DNA of 64,000 bases from Anaerolineales bacterium (GTDB lineage Bacteria; Chloroflexota; Anaerolineae; Anaerolineales; Anaerolineaceae): NCBI GenBank assembly GCA_020060485.1, contig JAGVAB010000152.1, forward strand, positions 1 through 64,000, written 5' to 3'. Under the pieces are notes generated by a model. It saw only the letters and a list, made by a program, of their open reading frames with translations, made no database searches and had not been told where the DNA came from. Made by a program: the position numbers and the translations under genes. Below are positions 37,990 to 47,101 of this stretch, one piece after another. Position 1 is the stretch's first letter; each line of letters opens with the position of its first letter.

Positions 37990-38044
37990 ATAAACATTCC
38001 AGTTGATTGCCCTGAAAGACAGGGCGATCCAGGAAGGAGGAAGG

Positions 38045-38704
38045 ATGAGATACAAGTTGCGTCTACTGTTCGCCGGGCTGATCCTCCTGATTTTGATGGG
38101 TTGCCAATTGTCTTCTGCGTTGCTCGATTCCGGGTTGCCAAAAGTGGTCAGTGAACTGGATGCGCCGGCAGCCACGCTTGCCATGCAGAGGACACGTAGC
38201 GCACAAGCCAGCCAGCCGGCTATCGGTCAGGCAACGCTCACGCCGGAGATCGTTTCTCTGATCCAGACGAATGTGCCCTGCGCCTATGTTTGGGACACGA
38301 TGCCGTTACCGGAGGAAACGGCGGAAATTCAGGTGGCGTTTCAACGGAATGGCTTGGGGCGGGCTGAAGTTTGGGCCACGGCTTATGGTGAACGCTGCGT
38401 GAATGTGGAGACCAAAACAACAGTTGGCGGATTTTTGATCGTGCAAACTGATTTCCATGTGCGCATGCAGATACAAGACATTGCCGATGAAGACGCACTG
38501 GGCAGACTGGTGGCTGATATGACCCGCACCGTGCTATCTTTGCCGGAGGGCACGTTTCCGGGCAAGCAGAAAGGCTATGTGAGCGCTGCATTTATCCAGG
38601 AGGATGAGGTGCTTGAGATGGCTTTTCTTCTTAAGGATGCAGAAGCAGCTTTGGGGGAAGGGCTGCAAGGGGCGGCTTTGCTGCAAAGGCTGCGCACCAG
38701 GTAA
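38045..38704 (+). CDS. Putative lipoprotein, unknown function
   Basis: 219 residues from ATG 38045, preceded by AAGGAGGAAGG. A type II signal with hydrophobic core LLFAGLILLILMGC puts the lipid on Cys20. The remainder is a soluble domain with a beta-strand-like pattern and two further Cys (VPCAYVW and GERCVNVET). No family is recognised. It would sit on the outer face of the cytoplasmic membrane. A palindromic promoter lies just upstream. Confidence 0.75.
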   Translation: MRYKLRLLFAGLILLILMGCQLSSALLDSGLPKVVSELDAPAATLAMQRTRSAQASQPAIGQATLTPEIVSLIQTNVPCAYVWDTMPLPEETAEIQVAFQRNGLGRAEVWATAYGERCVNVETKTTVGGFLIVQTDFHVRMQIQDIADEDALGRLVADMTRTVLSLPEGTFPGKQKGYVSAAFIQEDEVLEMAFLLKDAEAALGEGLQGAALLQRLRTR

Positions 38705-38715
38705 GCAAGAGAGGG

Positions 38716-39270
38716 TCAGGAGAGGGGTTTTTCCATACGCCAGGCCGGGTCAACCACATCCTGCCAGATGCCCTTGTCGTCGGGATAAGTCCAGCAGCCG
38801 GCTTCGTGGGCCACGATGCGAAAGCCATGTCTTTCGTATAGCCGTTGTGCCTCGGGGTTGTTCTTGGCGACATTGAGGGTTACATAGCGGTAGGAGCGGG
38901 CGATCAGGAAATCTTCAGCTTTTTGCAGCATCAGGGAACCCAGGCCGCTGCCGCGATAGGCGGGCTTGATGCGAAATGAATAGATGTGCGCCCGGTTGAT
39001 TCCGTCTGCCCACTCAAGACGTTCCGAGTTCAGTTGCAGGAAAATTTGCCCAATGATCCCGGTATGTGCTAATTCAGCGACCCAAAGCATAGCCTGCCCG
39101 CTTCGATGGGAGTGGTAGGCATGGGCATAAACCCGCCGCAAGTGACGGTATTCACCATCCCATTCCAGGGCAGGCAAATCGTCCTGCCTGATTTCGCGGA
39201 CAACAACCTGACTGAGCCAGTCCGAGGCAGTTGCTGAGGAGGAAAGTGGTCTGTTTTCTTCGTGATCCAT
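38716..39270 (-). CDS. GNAT-family N-acetyltransferase
   Basis: 184 residues with the acetyl-CoA binding motif A, FRIKPAYRGSGLGSLMLQKAE (RGSGLG), then YVTLNVAKNNPEAQRLYERHGF (motif B). The substrate is unknown. It lies three bases after the stop of the DHH-CBS-nucleotidyltransferase gene, on the same strand and surely in one operon. Confidence 0.88.
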   Translation of the reverse strand: MDHEENRPLSSSATASDWLSQVVVREIRQDDLPALEWDGEYRHLRRVYAHAYHSHRSGQAMLWVAELAHTGIIGQIFLQLNSERLEWADGINRAHIYSFRIKPAYRGSGLGSLMLQKAEDFLIARSYRYVTLNVAKNNPEAQRLYERHGFRIVAHEAGCWTYPDDKGIWQDVVDPAWRMEKPLS

Positions 39271-39273
39271 GGT

Positions 39274-41928
39274 TCATTTCTGCGTTGAAAGAATGGTTTC
39301 CAGAAGCTGATATTCTTCTTCGGGGGAGAAGATCTCGCCATCCAGCCTGGCCGTACGCAGCTCATTCAAAATGCGGGCATAGATTGGACCAGGGGGGATG
39401 TGCATCTGGCGCAGCTTTTCGCCTGTGGTTTCCGGCTGCACGTTTTTCCATTTGCGCACATAGAGCAGGATCATTTCCCGGATGGCTGGCTCTTCGACGA
39501 GCATGTAAAGTGTGTAAAGGGTTGCCATTTGCACCTGATCCAGGCGGCGGGTGATCTGGCTGGGCTTTTGCTCAACCAGACCGGGTAATTCGTGCCACAG
39601 CCGAGAGGTATCGCCCAGCAGCTTTTGCATATTTTTGGAAAACCGCAGCCGGTTGGCGATATCTTTGACGATGTGATGGGGCGAGAAACTTAACCAGGCC
39701 AGGTATCCCAAACAAACCCGCCGGGGCAGGCCGAAAAATTCTTCAGGAAGCGGCCATTCAGGATCAGGTCCACCATTCATCACCTGGTGCAAATGGCGGG
39801 ATTGGGAGGGCTGCCAATTCAACCCCGGGTGAATAGCCTCCAGCAGATGCAATTCCTGCAGACGGGTCAGCATTTTCTCCGGTTCGGATTCGGCCAGAAT
39901 GAGATTGAGTTCATGGTACAGGCGTTGGCCGGTAACCGTGGTCAGCAGGGAGCGGGCTTCTTCGATCAGCTCCAGAGTGCGGGGTTCGATCTGGAAGCCA
40001 AAGCGTTGTTCAAAGCGCACCGCGCGCAGCATGCGGGTGGGGTCATCCACGAAGGACAAAGAATGCAAAACACGGATCAGGCCGCGCTTCAGGTCGTGCA
40101 GGCCGCCCCAATGATCGTAAAGTTCGCCATAGTAGGCACCGTCCAGGCGCAGGGCCAGGGTATTGAAGGTAAAATCCCGGCGGTGCAGATCAAGTTTGAT
40201 GCTGCTGCGCTCGACAGTGGGCAGTGCGGTGGGATAATCGTAGAATTCTGTACGGGCGCTGATGAAGTCCAGGCTTTCGGGCAGGTCGGCCGGGGAGATG
40301 TTGATGCCCGGAGGTGAAAGCTGGTTGGCCAGATCTGTGCGGATACCGGCGATCTGCCATTTGGCAGTGCCAAACCGGTTGTGGCTGGTGACCCGCCCGC
40401 CGTAAACCCGCGAGATGGCCTGGCAAACTTCAATGGCGTTACCTTCAATGACCACGTCAAAGTCCAGACTGGGGCGGTTCAGAATGAGATCGCGCACAAA
40501 CCCGCCTACGATATAGGCCGGGCTGTCGTTTTGATGAGCCTGGCGGGCAATCATCTTGATCAAGGCCAGGTGAGCGGCGGGCAGGGCTTTCTCCAGGTTG
40601 GCGGCGAAATTTTGCTGGCTGGGAAGAAGCGAACCCTCGCCGGTGATGATCTTGAGAACATCCGTACGGGTGACAATGCCGATTACTTTGCCGCTGTCTG
40701 GTTCCACCACCGGGATTTGACCCCAGCCAGTTTTTTGCATCAGGCGCTGCAGGTGCTGCAAAGAGTCCTGGGGGCTAACAAACACTTCGCCAGCTTCCAT
40801 CAGGCTGCCAGCCGGCAGGTTAAGCTTGTGGGCCAGGGAACGATCAACCGCCCGCCGGGTGAGCAGGCCAATGACCTTGCCTTTCTTGACAACCGGATAG
40901 CCTTCGTATCCGTAGCGCTGCATGATCTGGGCGGCTTTTTCGGCCAGGGTTTCTGGTGAGAGAACAGTTGGCCCGGTGGACATCAATTGGCGCACGGTGA
41001 TGGGGGGAGAGATATATTTCTCAATCACATTCTTCAATTCAGCGCACATCTCATCCAGACCGGATTGCTGTCCATCCTGATTGCTGGTGCGCAGCAGAGC
41101 GGCTGAGGCGCGTTCATGACCGCCGCCGCCAAAATGGGCGGCGATTTCGGCTACGTTAATCTGGTCATTGGTGGAGCGGGCCACCAGGCGCAGGCCAGCC
41201 GAGGTGTTGACCAGCAGGAAGAGGGCATCCGGGTCAAGCAGGTCGCGCATTTTATGGGCCACGCTGGAAATTTCGTCCGTCATGGAGCAGGCATCAGCGC
41301 AGCCGATGATGACCTTCTGCCCGTGGATCTGATGGCTCTGGATGTTCTTGAGTAACTGGTCATACAGTACAAGCTGTTGGGAAGATAGGGGAGGACTGAG
41401 AAAGCGGTTGGCGATACGCAGGCTGGCACCCTGATCCAGCAGCCAGGCGGCGGCGCGTACGTCACGAGAAGTGGTATGAACATAGGTAAGTGAGCCGGTA
41501 TCCTCGTAGATGCCAAGCAGCAGCAGGGTGGCGTGAATGGTATTCAACTGAATGTTTGCAATTTGCAGTCTTTCTACCAGCAGGGTGGTGCATGCGCCTA
41601 CCTGATCAACTTCAATCTGCCAGTCGGGCGGGCGATTGGTGCGCAGTTCGTGGTGGTCGATGACTTGAATCTGGGTGTCATTGGACATGCCTCTGACCGT
41701 GTTCAGGGATTGGGTATCCACCAGAACCACGCGATCAATCGGCTCCTTCTCCAAGTCCTGGCGGCGGAAAAAGGGCAGGGCTGCCCGGTAGAGGTTGAAG
41801 AATTCCTGGACGTTGAGGTTGAGACTGATGGGCAGCACGGGGGTCAGGGCAGGGTCGCATAAGTGGAAGCCCAGCATGGCAGCCACGGCGTCAAAGTCAG
41901 CCTGTTCGTGGGTCAAGATTACCTTCAT
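39274..41928 (-). CDS. DHH phosphoesterase - CBS pair - tRNA nucleotidyltransferase fusion
   Basis: 884 residues from ATG 41928. Domains in order: DHH phosphoesterase (THEQADFDAV, VLVDTQ, and IDHHE at 90-94) with DHHA1 around 240-300; two CBS domains at about 315-440; then a class II poly(A) polymerase/CCA nucleotidyltransferase with GGFVRDLILNRPSLDFDVV from residue ~473, and its RNA-binding helices. Such proteins in deep-branching bacteria add A (or CCA) to tRNA 3' ends. The DHH part resembles nanoRNases, so the fusion may join trimming and repair. No clear ribosome binding site. It heads an operon with the GNAT gene. Confidence 0.88.
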   Translation of the reverse strand: MKVILTHEQADFDAVAAMLGFHLCDPALTPVLPISLNLNVQEFFNLYRAALPFFRRQDLEKEPIDRVVLVDTQSLNTVRGMSNDTQIQVIDHHELRTNRPPDWQIEVDQVGACTTLLVERLQIANIQLNTIHATLLLLGIYEDTGSLTYVHTTSRDVRAAAWLLDQGASLRIANRFLSPPLSSQQLVLYDQLLKNIQSHQIHGQKVIIGCADACSMTDEISSVAHKMRDLLDPDALFLLVNTSAGLRLVARSTNDQINVAEIAAHFGGGGHERASAALLRTSNQDGQQSGLDEMCAELKNVIEKYISPPITVRQLMSTGPTVLSPETLAEKAAQIMQRYGYEGYPVVKKGKVIGLLTRRAVDRSLAHKLNLPAGSLMEAGEVFVSPQDSLQHLQRLMQKTGWGQIPVVEPDSGKVIGIVTRTDVLKIITGEGSLLPSQQNFAANLEKALPAAHLALIKMIARQAHQNDSPAYIVGGFVRDLILNRPSLDFDVVIEGNAIEVCQAISRVYGGRVTSHNRFGTAKWQIAGIRTDLANQLSPPGINISPADLPESLDFISARTEFYDYPTALPTVERSSIKLDLHRRDFTFNTLALRLDGAYYGELYDHWGGLHDLKRGLIRVLHSLSFVDDPTRMLRAVRFEQRFGFQIEPRTLELIEEARSLLTTVTGQRLYHELNLILAESEPEKMLTRLQELHLLEAIHPGLNWQPSQSRHLHQVMNGGPDPEWPLPEEFFGLPRRVCLGYLAWLSFSPHHIVKDIANRLRFSKNMQKLLGDTSRLWHELPGLVEQKPSQITRRLDQVQMATLYTLYMLVEEPAIREMILLYVRKWKNVQPETTGEKLRQMHIPPGPIYARILNELRTARLDGEIFSPEEEYQLLETILSTQK

Positions 41929-42084
41929 GAAGTTATTGTAATCCAAAACGATGATCGGGACACATACTGAAACCATACTTGCAGGCAGCACATTTGACAG
42001 ACAACCCAGGCTAAACGGAAGGCAAATATCTGTTAGTGTGGTAAAAGAAGGCGCAAATGAGTGGAAATTTAGCCAGACAAAGGG

Positions 42085-42109
42085 TATAATAGGTTTAATT
42101 GTCTGACAA
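42085..42109 (+). promoter_or_regulatory. Promoter and small palindrome before dpaL
   Basis: TATAAT at 42085-42090 with a weak -35 is followed by the perfect palindrome TTGTCTGACAA (42099-42109), which would cover the transcription start. A repressor site is plausible. The divergent DHH-CBS gene also starts in this 230-base gap. Confidence 0.5.
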
Positions 42110-42158
42110 ATAATTGTGGACAAGGAAATGATTACAAATTCCGGAAAAGGATAACGAT

Positions 42159-43442
42159 ATGATGCAAGAATTAAAACCTGTAGAATGGTTGGAAAATACG
42201 CGCGTCTTGAAGGGGCAAGTCAGTCCCTTCGTGCGCCAGATGTTCCCCCAGGGGATTACCAAAACGGCCCGCGATTTCCATAAGCAAATCCCGGGATACA
42301 CCATGAGCCCGTTGAAAAACCTGCCCAGGCTGGCATCGATGCTGGGATTGGGCGGTATCTGGGTGAAGGATGAATCCAACCGCTTGCGCCTGGGTTCCTT
42401 CAAAGTGTTGGGTGGCTCTTTTGCCATTTACCAGATCATCCGCCAGCGGTTGGGGATGATGGACCGCGAGTTAACTTTTGAGGAGCTTACTTCTCCAGAG
42501 ATTCGGGCTGCGCTGGGTGAGGTAGTCTTTGCGGCTGCTACGGATGGCAACCACGGGCGGGGAGTGGCCTGGTCGGCTAACCAGCTTGGTTTTCGCTCGG
42601 TCATTTATGTGCATAAAATGACCTCTGAAGCGCGCATCAAGGCCATTGAGAACAACGGCGCCGAAGTAGTGGTGGTTGACGGCACTTATGATGATGCCGT
42701 GCGCCAGGTCAATCTGGATGCACAGCGCAATGGCTGGCAGGTGATCGCTGATACTGCCTGGGAAGGTTATGAGGACATTCCTCGCTGGGTGATCCAGGGT
42801 TACTCAACCATGTTTGCCGAGACCCAGGAGCAGCTTGCAGCGCAGGGGCTGATTGCGCCAACCCATATTTTTGCCCAGGCAGGGGTCGGATCACTGGCCG
42901 CGGCCACCATTGGCTATTATGCCAATCTGTTTGGCTCGGAACGTCCCACCTCGGTTGTGGTGGAACCGGAACTGGCGGCATGTCTGTACCGTTCAGCCGA
43001 GATCAATGACGGCGCGCCGCACAACTTTGACGGCGATCTGGACACGATCATGGCTGGTCTGGCCTGCGGCGAGCCCAACCCGCAAGCCTGGGAGATTCTG
43101 CAGGACACAGCCGATGCGTTTGTGAAATGCCCGGACTATGTGGCCGCAAAGGGCATGCGTGTATATGCGATCCCCCTCTCAGGCGACCCCTTTATTGTGT
43201 CCGGCGAATCGGGGGCGGTAAGCCTGGGGGCATTGACGTTTATCATGGAAATGCCTGAACTGGCCCCATTGCGTGAAAAACTGGGGTTGGGAGCAAACTC
43301 GCAGGTTTTGTTAATCAATTCGGAACGCAACACCGATCCGGATGATTTCCGGCGGGTGGTGTGGGAAGGCGGCAGTGCCGTGCCGAGGCAATACCGGAAG
43401 TTCCACTCCGGGTTGGGGCGGGATCCGCAAAAAGCAAATTAA
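42159..43442 (+). CDS. dpaL: Diaminopropionate ammonia-lyase
   Basis: PLP enzyme of the tryptophan-synthase-beta fold that turns 2,3-diaminopropionate into pyruvate and two ammonia. The 427 residues have WVKDESNRLRLGSFKVLGGSFA, with the PLP lysine at Lys82, and the phosphate loop AGVGSLAAA. The length and the KDES...FKVLGG pattern fit DpaL (YgeX) better than threonine or serine dehydratases. Two ATGs (42159 and 42162) are possible. A pyruvate-forming role suits a fermenter that also has tryptophanase. Confidence 0.88.
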   Translation: MMQELKPVEWLENTRVLKGQVSPFVRQMFPQGITKTARDFHKQIPGYTMSPLKNLPRLASMLGLGGIWVKDESNRLRLGSFKVLGGSFAIYQIIRQRLGMMDRELTFEELTSPEIRAALGEVVFAAATDGNHGRGVAWSANQLGFRSVIYVHKMTSEARIKAIENNGAEVVVVDGTYDDAVRQVNLDAQRNGWQVIADTAWEGYEDIPRWVIQGYSTMFAETQEQLAAQGLIAPTHIFAQAGVGSLAAATIGYYANLFGSERPTSVVVEPELAACLYRSAEINDGAPHNFDGDLDTIMAGLACGEPNPQAWEILQDTADAFVKCPDYVAAKGMRVYAIPLSGDPFIVSGESGAVSLGALTFIMEMPELAPLREKLGLGANSQVLLINSERNTDPDDFRRVVWEGGSAVPRQYRKFHSGLGRDPQKAN

Positions 43443-43459
43443 TACCCAATCGAATAGAG

Positions 43460-43508
43460 AAGCGCACCTGTTGTCTGGAATACAGCAATAGATGCGCTTT
43501 TTCTTTAT
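43460..43508. terminator. Terminator after dpaL
   Basis: Stem arms AAGCGCA (43460-43466) and TGCGCTT (43493-43499) with a loop that can form a smaller inner stem, followed by a T-rich run on the plus strand. A-runs on the other side let it serve the convergent 43.5-kb gene too. Confidence 0.65.
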
Positions 43509-43530
43509 CCCAGGATTAGCGAGCAGGTGG

Positions 43531-43908
43531 TTAATGTGAATCCGGGTCAGACTCTTGCTCTGTTTCGGGCTTCCATTTGGATGAGATTTCGTCCAGTTCT
43601 TCCTTGATCTGCTGGATGGCTTTGGAAAACTCGCTGCGCGCTTTTTCTTTGAATTCGCCAGAATCAACGCGTTGCTTGAGGTCTTCATATTCTGTTTTGA
43701 GCTGCTGTCCGGTTTCGCCATTGGTGAGTTCATCGGCAAGCTGCTGGAATGTGTTTGCGACTTCCTGCAATGCGCCTGTGATGCCTTCTTCCATTTCCTT
43801 GCGTTCTTCGCTTTCCCAGGCGGATTTGAAAAAATCGCCCAGGCTCTTGCCAAGCTGGCGGATGTCATCCCCCAGATTAGGGGACGAATTGTCGTTTGGG
43901 TCTGTCAT
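43531..43908 (-). CDS. Acidic coiled-coil protein, unknown function
   Basis: 125 residues from ATG 43908, preceded by GGAGGCAAAG. The sequence is highly charged and helical, with heptad-like stretches such as EEGITGALQEVANTFQQLADEL and EFSKAIQQIKEELDEI. It has no membrane segment or signal peptide. Not recognised. It is divergent from a membrane protein gene 165 bases away. Confidence 0.75.
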   Translation of the reverse strand: MTDPNDNSSPNLGDDIRQLGKSLGDFFKSAWESEERKEMEEGITGALQEVANTFQQLADELTNGETGQQLKTEYEDLKQRVDSGEFKEKARSEFSKAIQQIKEELDEISSKWKPETEQESDPDSH

Positions 43909-44072
43909 CTTTGCCTCCGTTTTTTTTACAATGGTCACTTGCTGTGGCTCTGTTTTTTGGATACAATTTTTTAGCATTGTGTATGTCATCATTAACTATA
44001 CGCTGGATTGGAAATTTTGTCGCGAGTATTGATGACGGCAGGCAGTCCCTTGTTTTCCTATGGAGAAAAAAG

Positions 44073-45191
44073 ATGCGATCACCGTTTTCAGAACTTCAGC
44101 CACCAGTACGGCGCAGACAGGCAGAAACCCATCTCTTTACCATGCTGGTATGTTTTGGCTTGTCGGTGGCTTTGACCCGCCTGTTCCTGGAATTGAGCGG
44201 ATACCCCCAAATTGGCAACGCCGAGCTGCACATTGCTCATGTTTTGTGGGGCGGCTTGTTGCAGTTTGTGGCGTTGATGGTGCTGTTGATGTTTGCCAAC
44301 CCGTGGGTGTACCCATTGGGCGCCATCCTGGGTGGGGTGGGGATAGGGCTCTTCATTGATGAAGTTGGCAAATTCATCACCCAGAGCAATGATTATTTTT
44401 ACCCCTGGGCGGCGCCGATCATTTATGCCTTTTTTCTACTGACTGTGATGGTCTACCTGCGGTTCAGCCGTCAACAGCAGCGAGACCCGCGCACTGAAAT
44501 GTACCATGCCCTGCATTTGTTGATCGAGGTTTTGGATCATGATCTCGACCCGGATGAGCGGGTTGGCCTGGTAGGTCATTTACAGGCTGCTGGCGAGGAT
44601 ACAACCCATTCTGATTTGAAGGTTCTTTCACAAAGCCTGTTGAAATTCGTGCAGCGGGAGGATTTGCACCTGGCGCCTGAAAAGCCGGATTTCTGGCAGC
44701 GCTGGGAGAAGCGTTGGGATGAGTTTGAAGAGCGGATACTGGGCCAGAAACGTTTCCAGTGGCTGTTGATACTGGGGATGGCCGTGCTGGCGGTGGTTGC
44801 CTTGCTGGAACTGGGGATCGTGATCCGGGGCCGGTTTTCACCGGAGATACTCACCGGGCCGCTGACCAATCTGGTGCTGGGCGGGCAGGTCAAAGGCTTG
44901 CCTGGGGTGCGCTGGTTTACAGTTTTTGTCTCTTTGAATGGCAGCATTGGTTTACTGCTGGTGGCAGCCATTGTGTTGTCGCTGCTGGGTAAGCAAAAGA
45001 ATGGCCTTAGTTATGGTTATTTTGGCCTGTTGCTGCAATTGACGGCTGCCAATCTGCTGGCTTTTTATTTCAACCAGTTCTCGACCATCATCCTGGCAGT
45101 GGTGCAACTGGTTTTATTGGTTGGCATTTTGCGTTATCGCCAAAGGTATCTGGTGTGTGCGCAAGCAGCATCAACAGGGCAAGAAACTTAA
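44073..45191 (+). CDS. Polytopic membrane protein, unknown function
   Basis: 372 residues from ATG 44073 (GGAG at 44062-44065). Four hydrophobic helices in the first ~150 residues include GAILGGVGIGLFIDEVGKF. A soluble middle of about 110 follows (HALHLLIEVLDHDLDPDERV), then four more helices to the end. I do not recognise a family. The stop codon overlaps the end of the convergent gene by four bases, so there is no terminator between them. Confidence 0.75.
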   Translation: MRSPFSELQPPVRRRQAETHLFTMLVCFGLSVALTRLFLELSGYPQIGNAELHIAHVLWGGLLQFVALMVLLMFANPWVYPLGAILGGVGIGLFIDEVGKFITQSNDYFYPWAAPIIYAFFLLTVMVYLRFSRQQQRDPRTEMYHALHLLIEVLDHDLDPDERVGLVGHLQAAGEDTTHSDLKVLSQSLLKFVQREDLHLAPEKPDFWQRWEKRWDEFEERILGQKRFQWLLILGMAVLAVVALLELGIVIRGRFSPEILTGPLTNLVLGGQVKGLPGVRWFTVFVSLNGSIGLLLVAAIVLSLLGKQKNGLSYGYFGLLLQLTAANLLAFYFNQFSTIILAVVQLVLLVGILRYRQRYLVCAQAASTGQET

Positions 45192-47101
45192 TCCGTTGTT
45201 GTGAAAGTGCGGGTAACAGGATTTTGGGAAACGCCAACAGCGTTTTTCACGGCCTGGATCGTCAGGGAATAGTTGGCGCTTTTCGTCCAATTTGAATTGC
45301 CAGTATCAATGGTGAGCGTCACCGTATAGGTTAGCGGATCATAGGTGATGTTGTTAATAATGGGGACAATACCCGGGTTGGTTTCATTTTTTAAGAGATA
45401 CTTATCCGTTCTTAACACACTGGATCCACCTGTTGTCATCATTGGCTGGCTGAAGTGGATAATATATACTGTATCCATCGCGACATTGGTTGCGCCATTA
45501 TCGGGATTGGTGCTCTGAACGAACCCAGTGACAGGGTCAGGTGGGGGGAAGACAGCAGGATCAATGGTGTCCAGAAAGACATGCGATGATGAATCCTGCC
45601 CATTTTCTATGACAACATTGATCCGGTTATCATTTGGCCCATCGGAATCTGCCGTAGAGTTGTAACCTGGCGGGTCAATTTCGATGAGTTGATAAGAGCC
45701 GTTGACAACACCTGTGAATGAAAACATCCCGTTTGAATCGGTTAGCGTGAACCGGCAATTAACACCGATCGTACAAATATAATCACTTAATTCAATTCGG
45801 ACATTTACCAGACCCGGGTCTGGGTCAGTCAGAACGCCGTTGCCATCCAGGTCTTCTCTGACCTGCCCGGAAATTACAGCATAGATGTCTTCTACCGCAG
45901 TGATCAACGTGTCTTGAGCAGAGTACAGCGTGCCGTTATGCATTCCAGAAGCTTTGGCCGTATTGGATACCAGCCTGGCATTCGCTTCATTTGGGGTGAT
46001 GATGTGCCCAGTACCAGCAAGGCAGTTGGTGGCAGAAGATGGAGCAAGGAGTGAAACCGGACAATTCACAGGGATTGCAAAGGTTAAATCTGTGACACTG
46101 ATATTGCTCAGGGTTACATTGCCAGAATTGGTAACTGTGAATCGATACCAGAGGTAGTCACCTGCTGTGATGGAACCCGACGAATCGTTGTCATCAAATG
46201 AGGCCAGGTTCTTGACAATCTGGATGGAAGGATTTTGGGCAACTGCGGTGATCAGGGTTGCTGTTTTTGTGTAGGTTTTGCCAGCATAGGTGCTTGTTAC
46301 GGTTGCTTTGAAATCTATGTGACCGGCATTTGCTTCCGAGAGCGAAACGGTGTGAAGAGAATCTGCGGTGCAGGTCATACTTGCCCCGGCTGCCAGGCCA
46401 GTTGCCGGGCAGGTGATCAGGCTGCCGAATGAGAGGTCATTGATTTGAATGTTGAACAGACTGGTATCGCCGTTGTTGTGCACAACAAATTTATAACGAA
46501 CATCATCGCTTAATGTGATTGAGCCAGATGAATCGCGGTCAATGTAGTTTGCTACACTGCTGGTAAGATCAATGCTCGCCGAGGATAGGGGGACATTTTC
46601 CGGTATATCCGTAGGATTTGTAATGACCAAGTATGGCGTTGGGCTGATGGACACAGGCGTGCTTGGGGTAGGGGCTGCGTATTCGGTTATCGAAGTGGTT
46701 GGTCTGGGCTGGGGAGTTGAGGCAGTAATTGGAGGAGGGAGTTGTGTGTGGCTCCCGGTTGCCAATACTACTGGTGTTTGCAGTAAAGAGTCAATGGCGG
46801 AAATGCGGACACGGATTTCTTCTTCACCAAGGCCCTGGTCACGAAGAGCATCTGCGATGATCCCCAGGCTGATTTCTGGAACACTGGGGTAATGATTATC
46901 GGCAGAATAGTTGGCTTGGCGGGCGGAACGCAAAGAAACAGGCAATTCCGTTGCCGGGCCACTGGCTTTGACCCAGGAAGGTAAAAAGGCGCAAATCAAC
47001 AGTGAAAATCCGCATAACAAAAGGAAGAGAATCCGATAACCGATGGTTCTCTCTTGTTTGGAGGGTTTTTGGGAAAATGTCCGGGGCAATTTGGTGTTCA
47101 T
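45188..47101 (-). CDS. Secreted/surface protein with DUF11-like, SdrD-B-like and Ig-like modules
   Basis: 637 residues. An N-terminal hydrophobic signal or anchor (about 22-46) is followed by a Pro/Thr-rich linker (120-165). Two similar ~110-residue repeats (DRDSSGSITLSDDVRYKF... and DNDSSGSITAGDYLWYRF...) are of the DUF11/CARDB type, then comes an SdrD B-like domain (SGQVREDLDGNGVLTDPDPGL), and last a bacterial Ig-like domain (STNPDNGATNVAMDTVYIIHFSQPM). No LPXTG or C-terminal anchor. It overlaps the HD-GYP gene upstream by ATGA, so both are made together. Confidence 0.82.
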   Translation of the reverse strand: MNTKLPRTFSQKPSKQERTIGYRILFLLLCGFSLLICAFLPSWVKASGPATELPVSLRSARQANYSADNHYPSVPEISLGIIADALRDQGLGEEEIRVRISAIDSLLQTPVVLATGSHTQLPPPITASTPQPRPTTSITEYAAPTPSTPVSISPTPYLVITNPTDIPENVPLSSASIDLTSSVANYIDRDSSGSITLSDDVRYKFVVHNNGDTSLFNIQINDLSFGSLITCPATGLAAGASMTCTADSLHTVSLSEANAGHIDFKATVTSTYAGKTYTKTATLITAVAQNPSIQIVKNLASFDDNDSSGSITAGDYLWYRFTVTNSGNVTLSNISVTDLTFAIPVNCPVSLLAPSSATNCLAGTGHIITPNEANARLVSNTAKASGMHNGTLYSAQDTLITAVEDIYAVISGQVREDLDGNGVLTDPDPGLVNVRIELSDYICTIGVNCRFTLTDSNGMFSFTGVVNGSYQLIEIDPPGYNSTADSDGPNDNRINVVIENGQDSSSHVFLDTIDPAVFPPPDPVTGFVQSTNPDNGATNVAMDTVYIIHFSQPMMTTGGSSVLRTDKYLLKNETNPGIVPIINNITYDPLTYTVTLTIDTGNSNWTKSANYSLTIQAVKNAVGVSQNPVTRTFTTTD

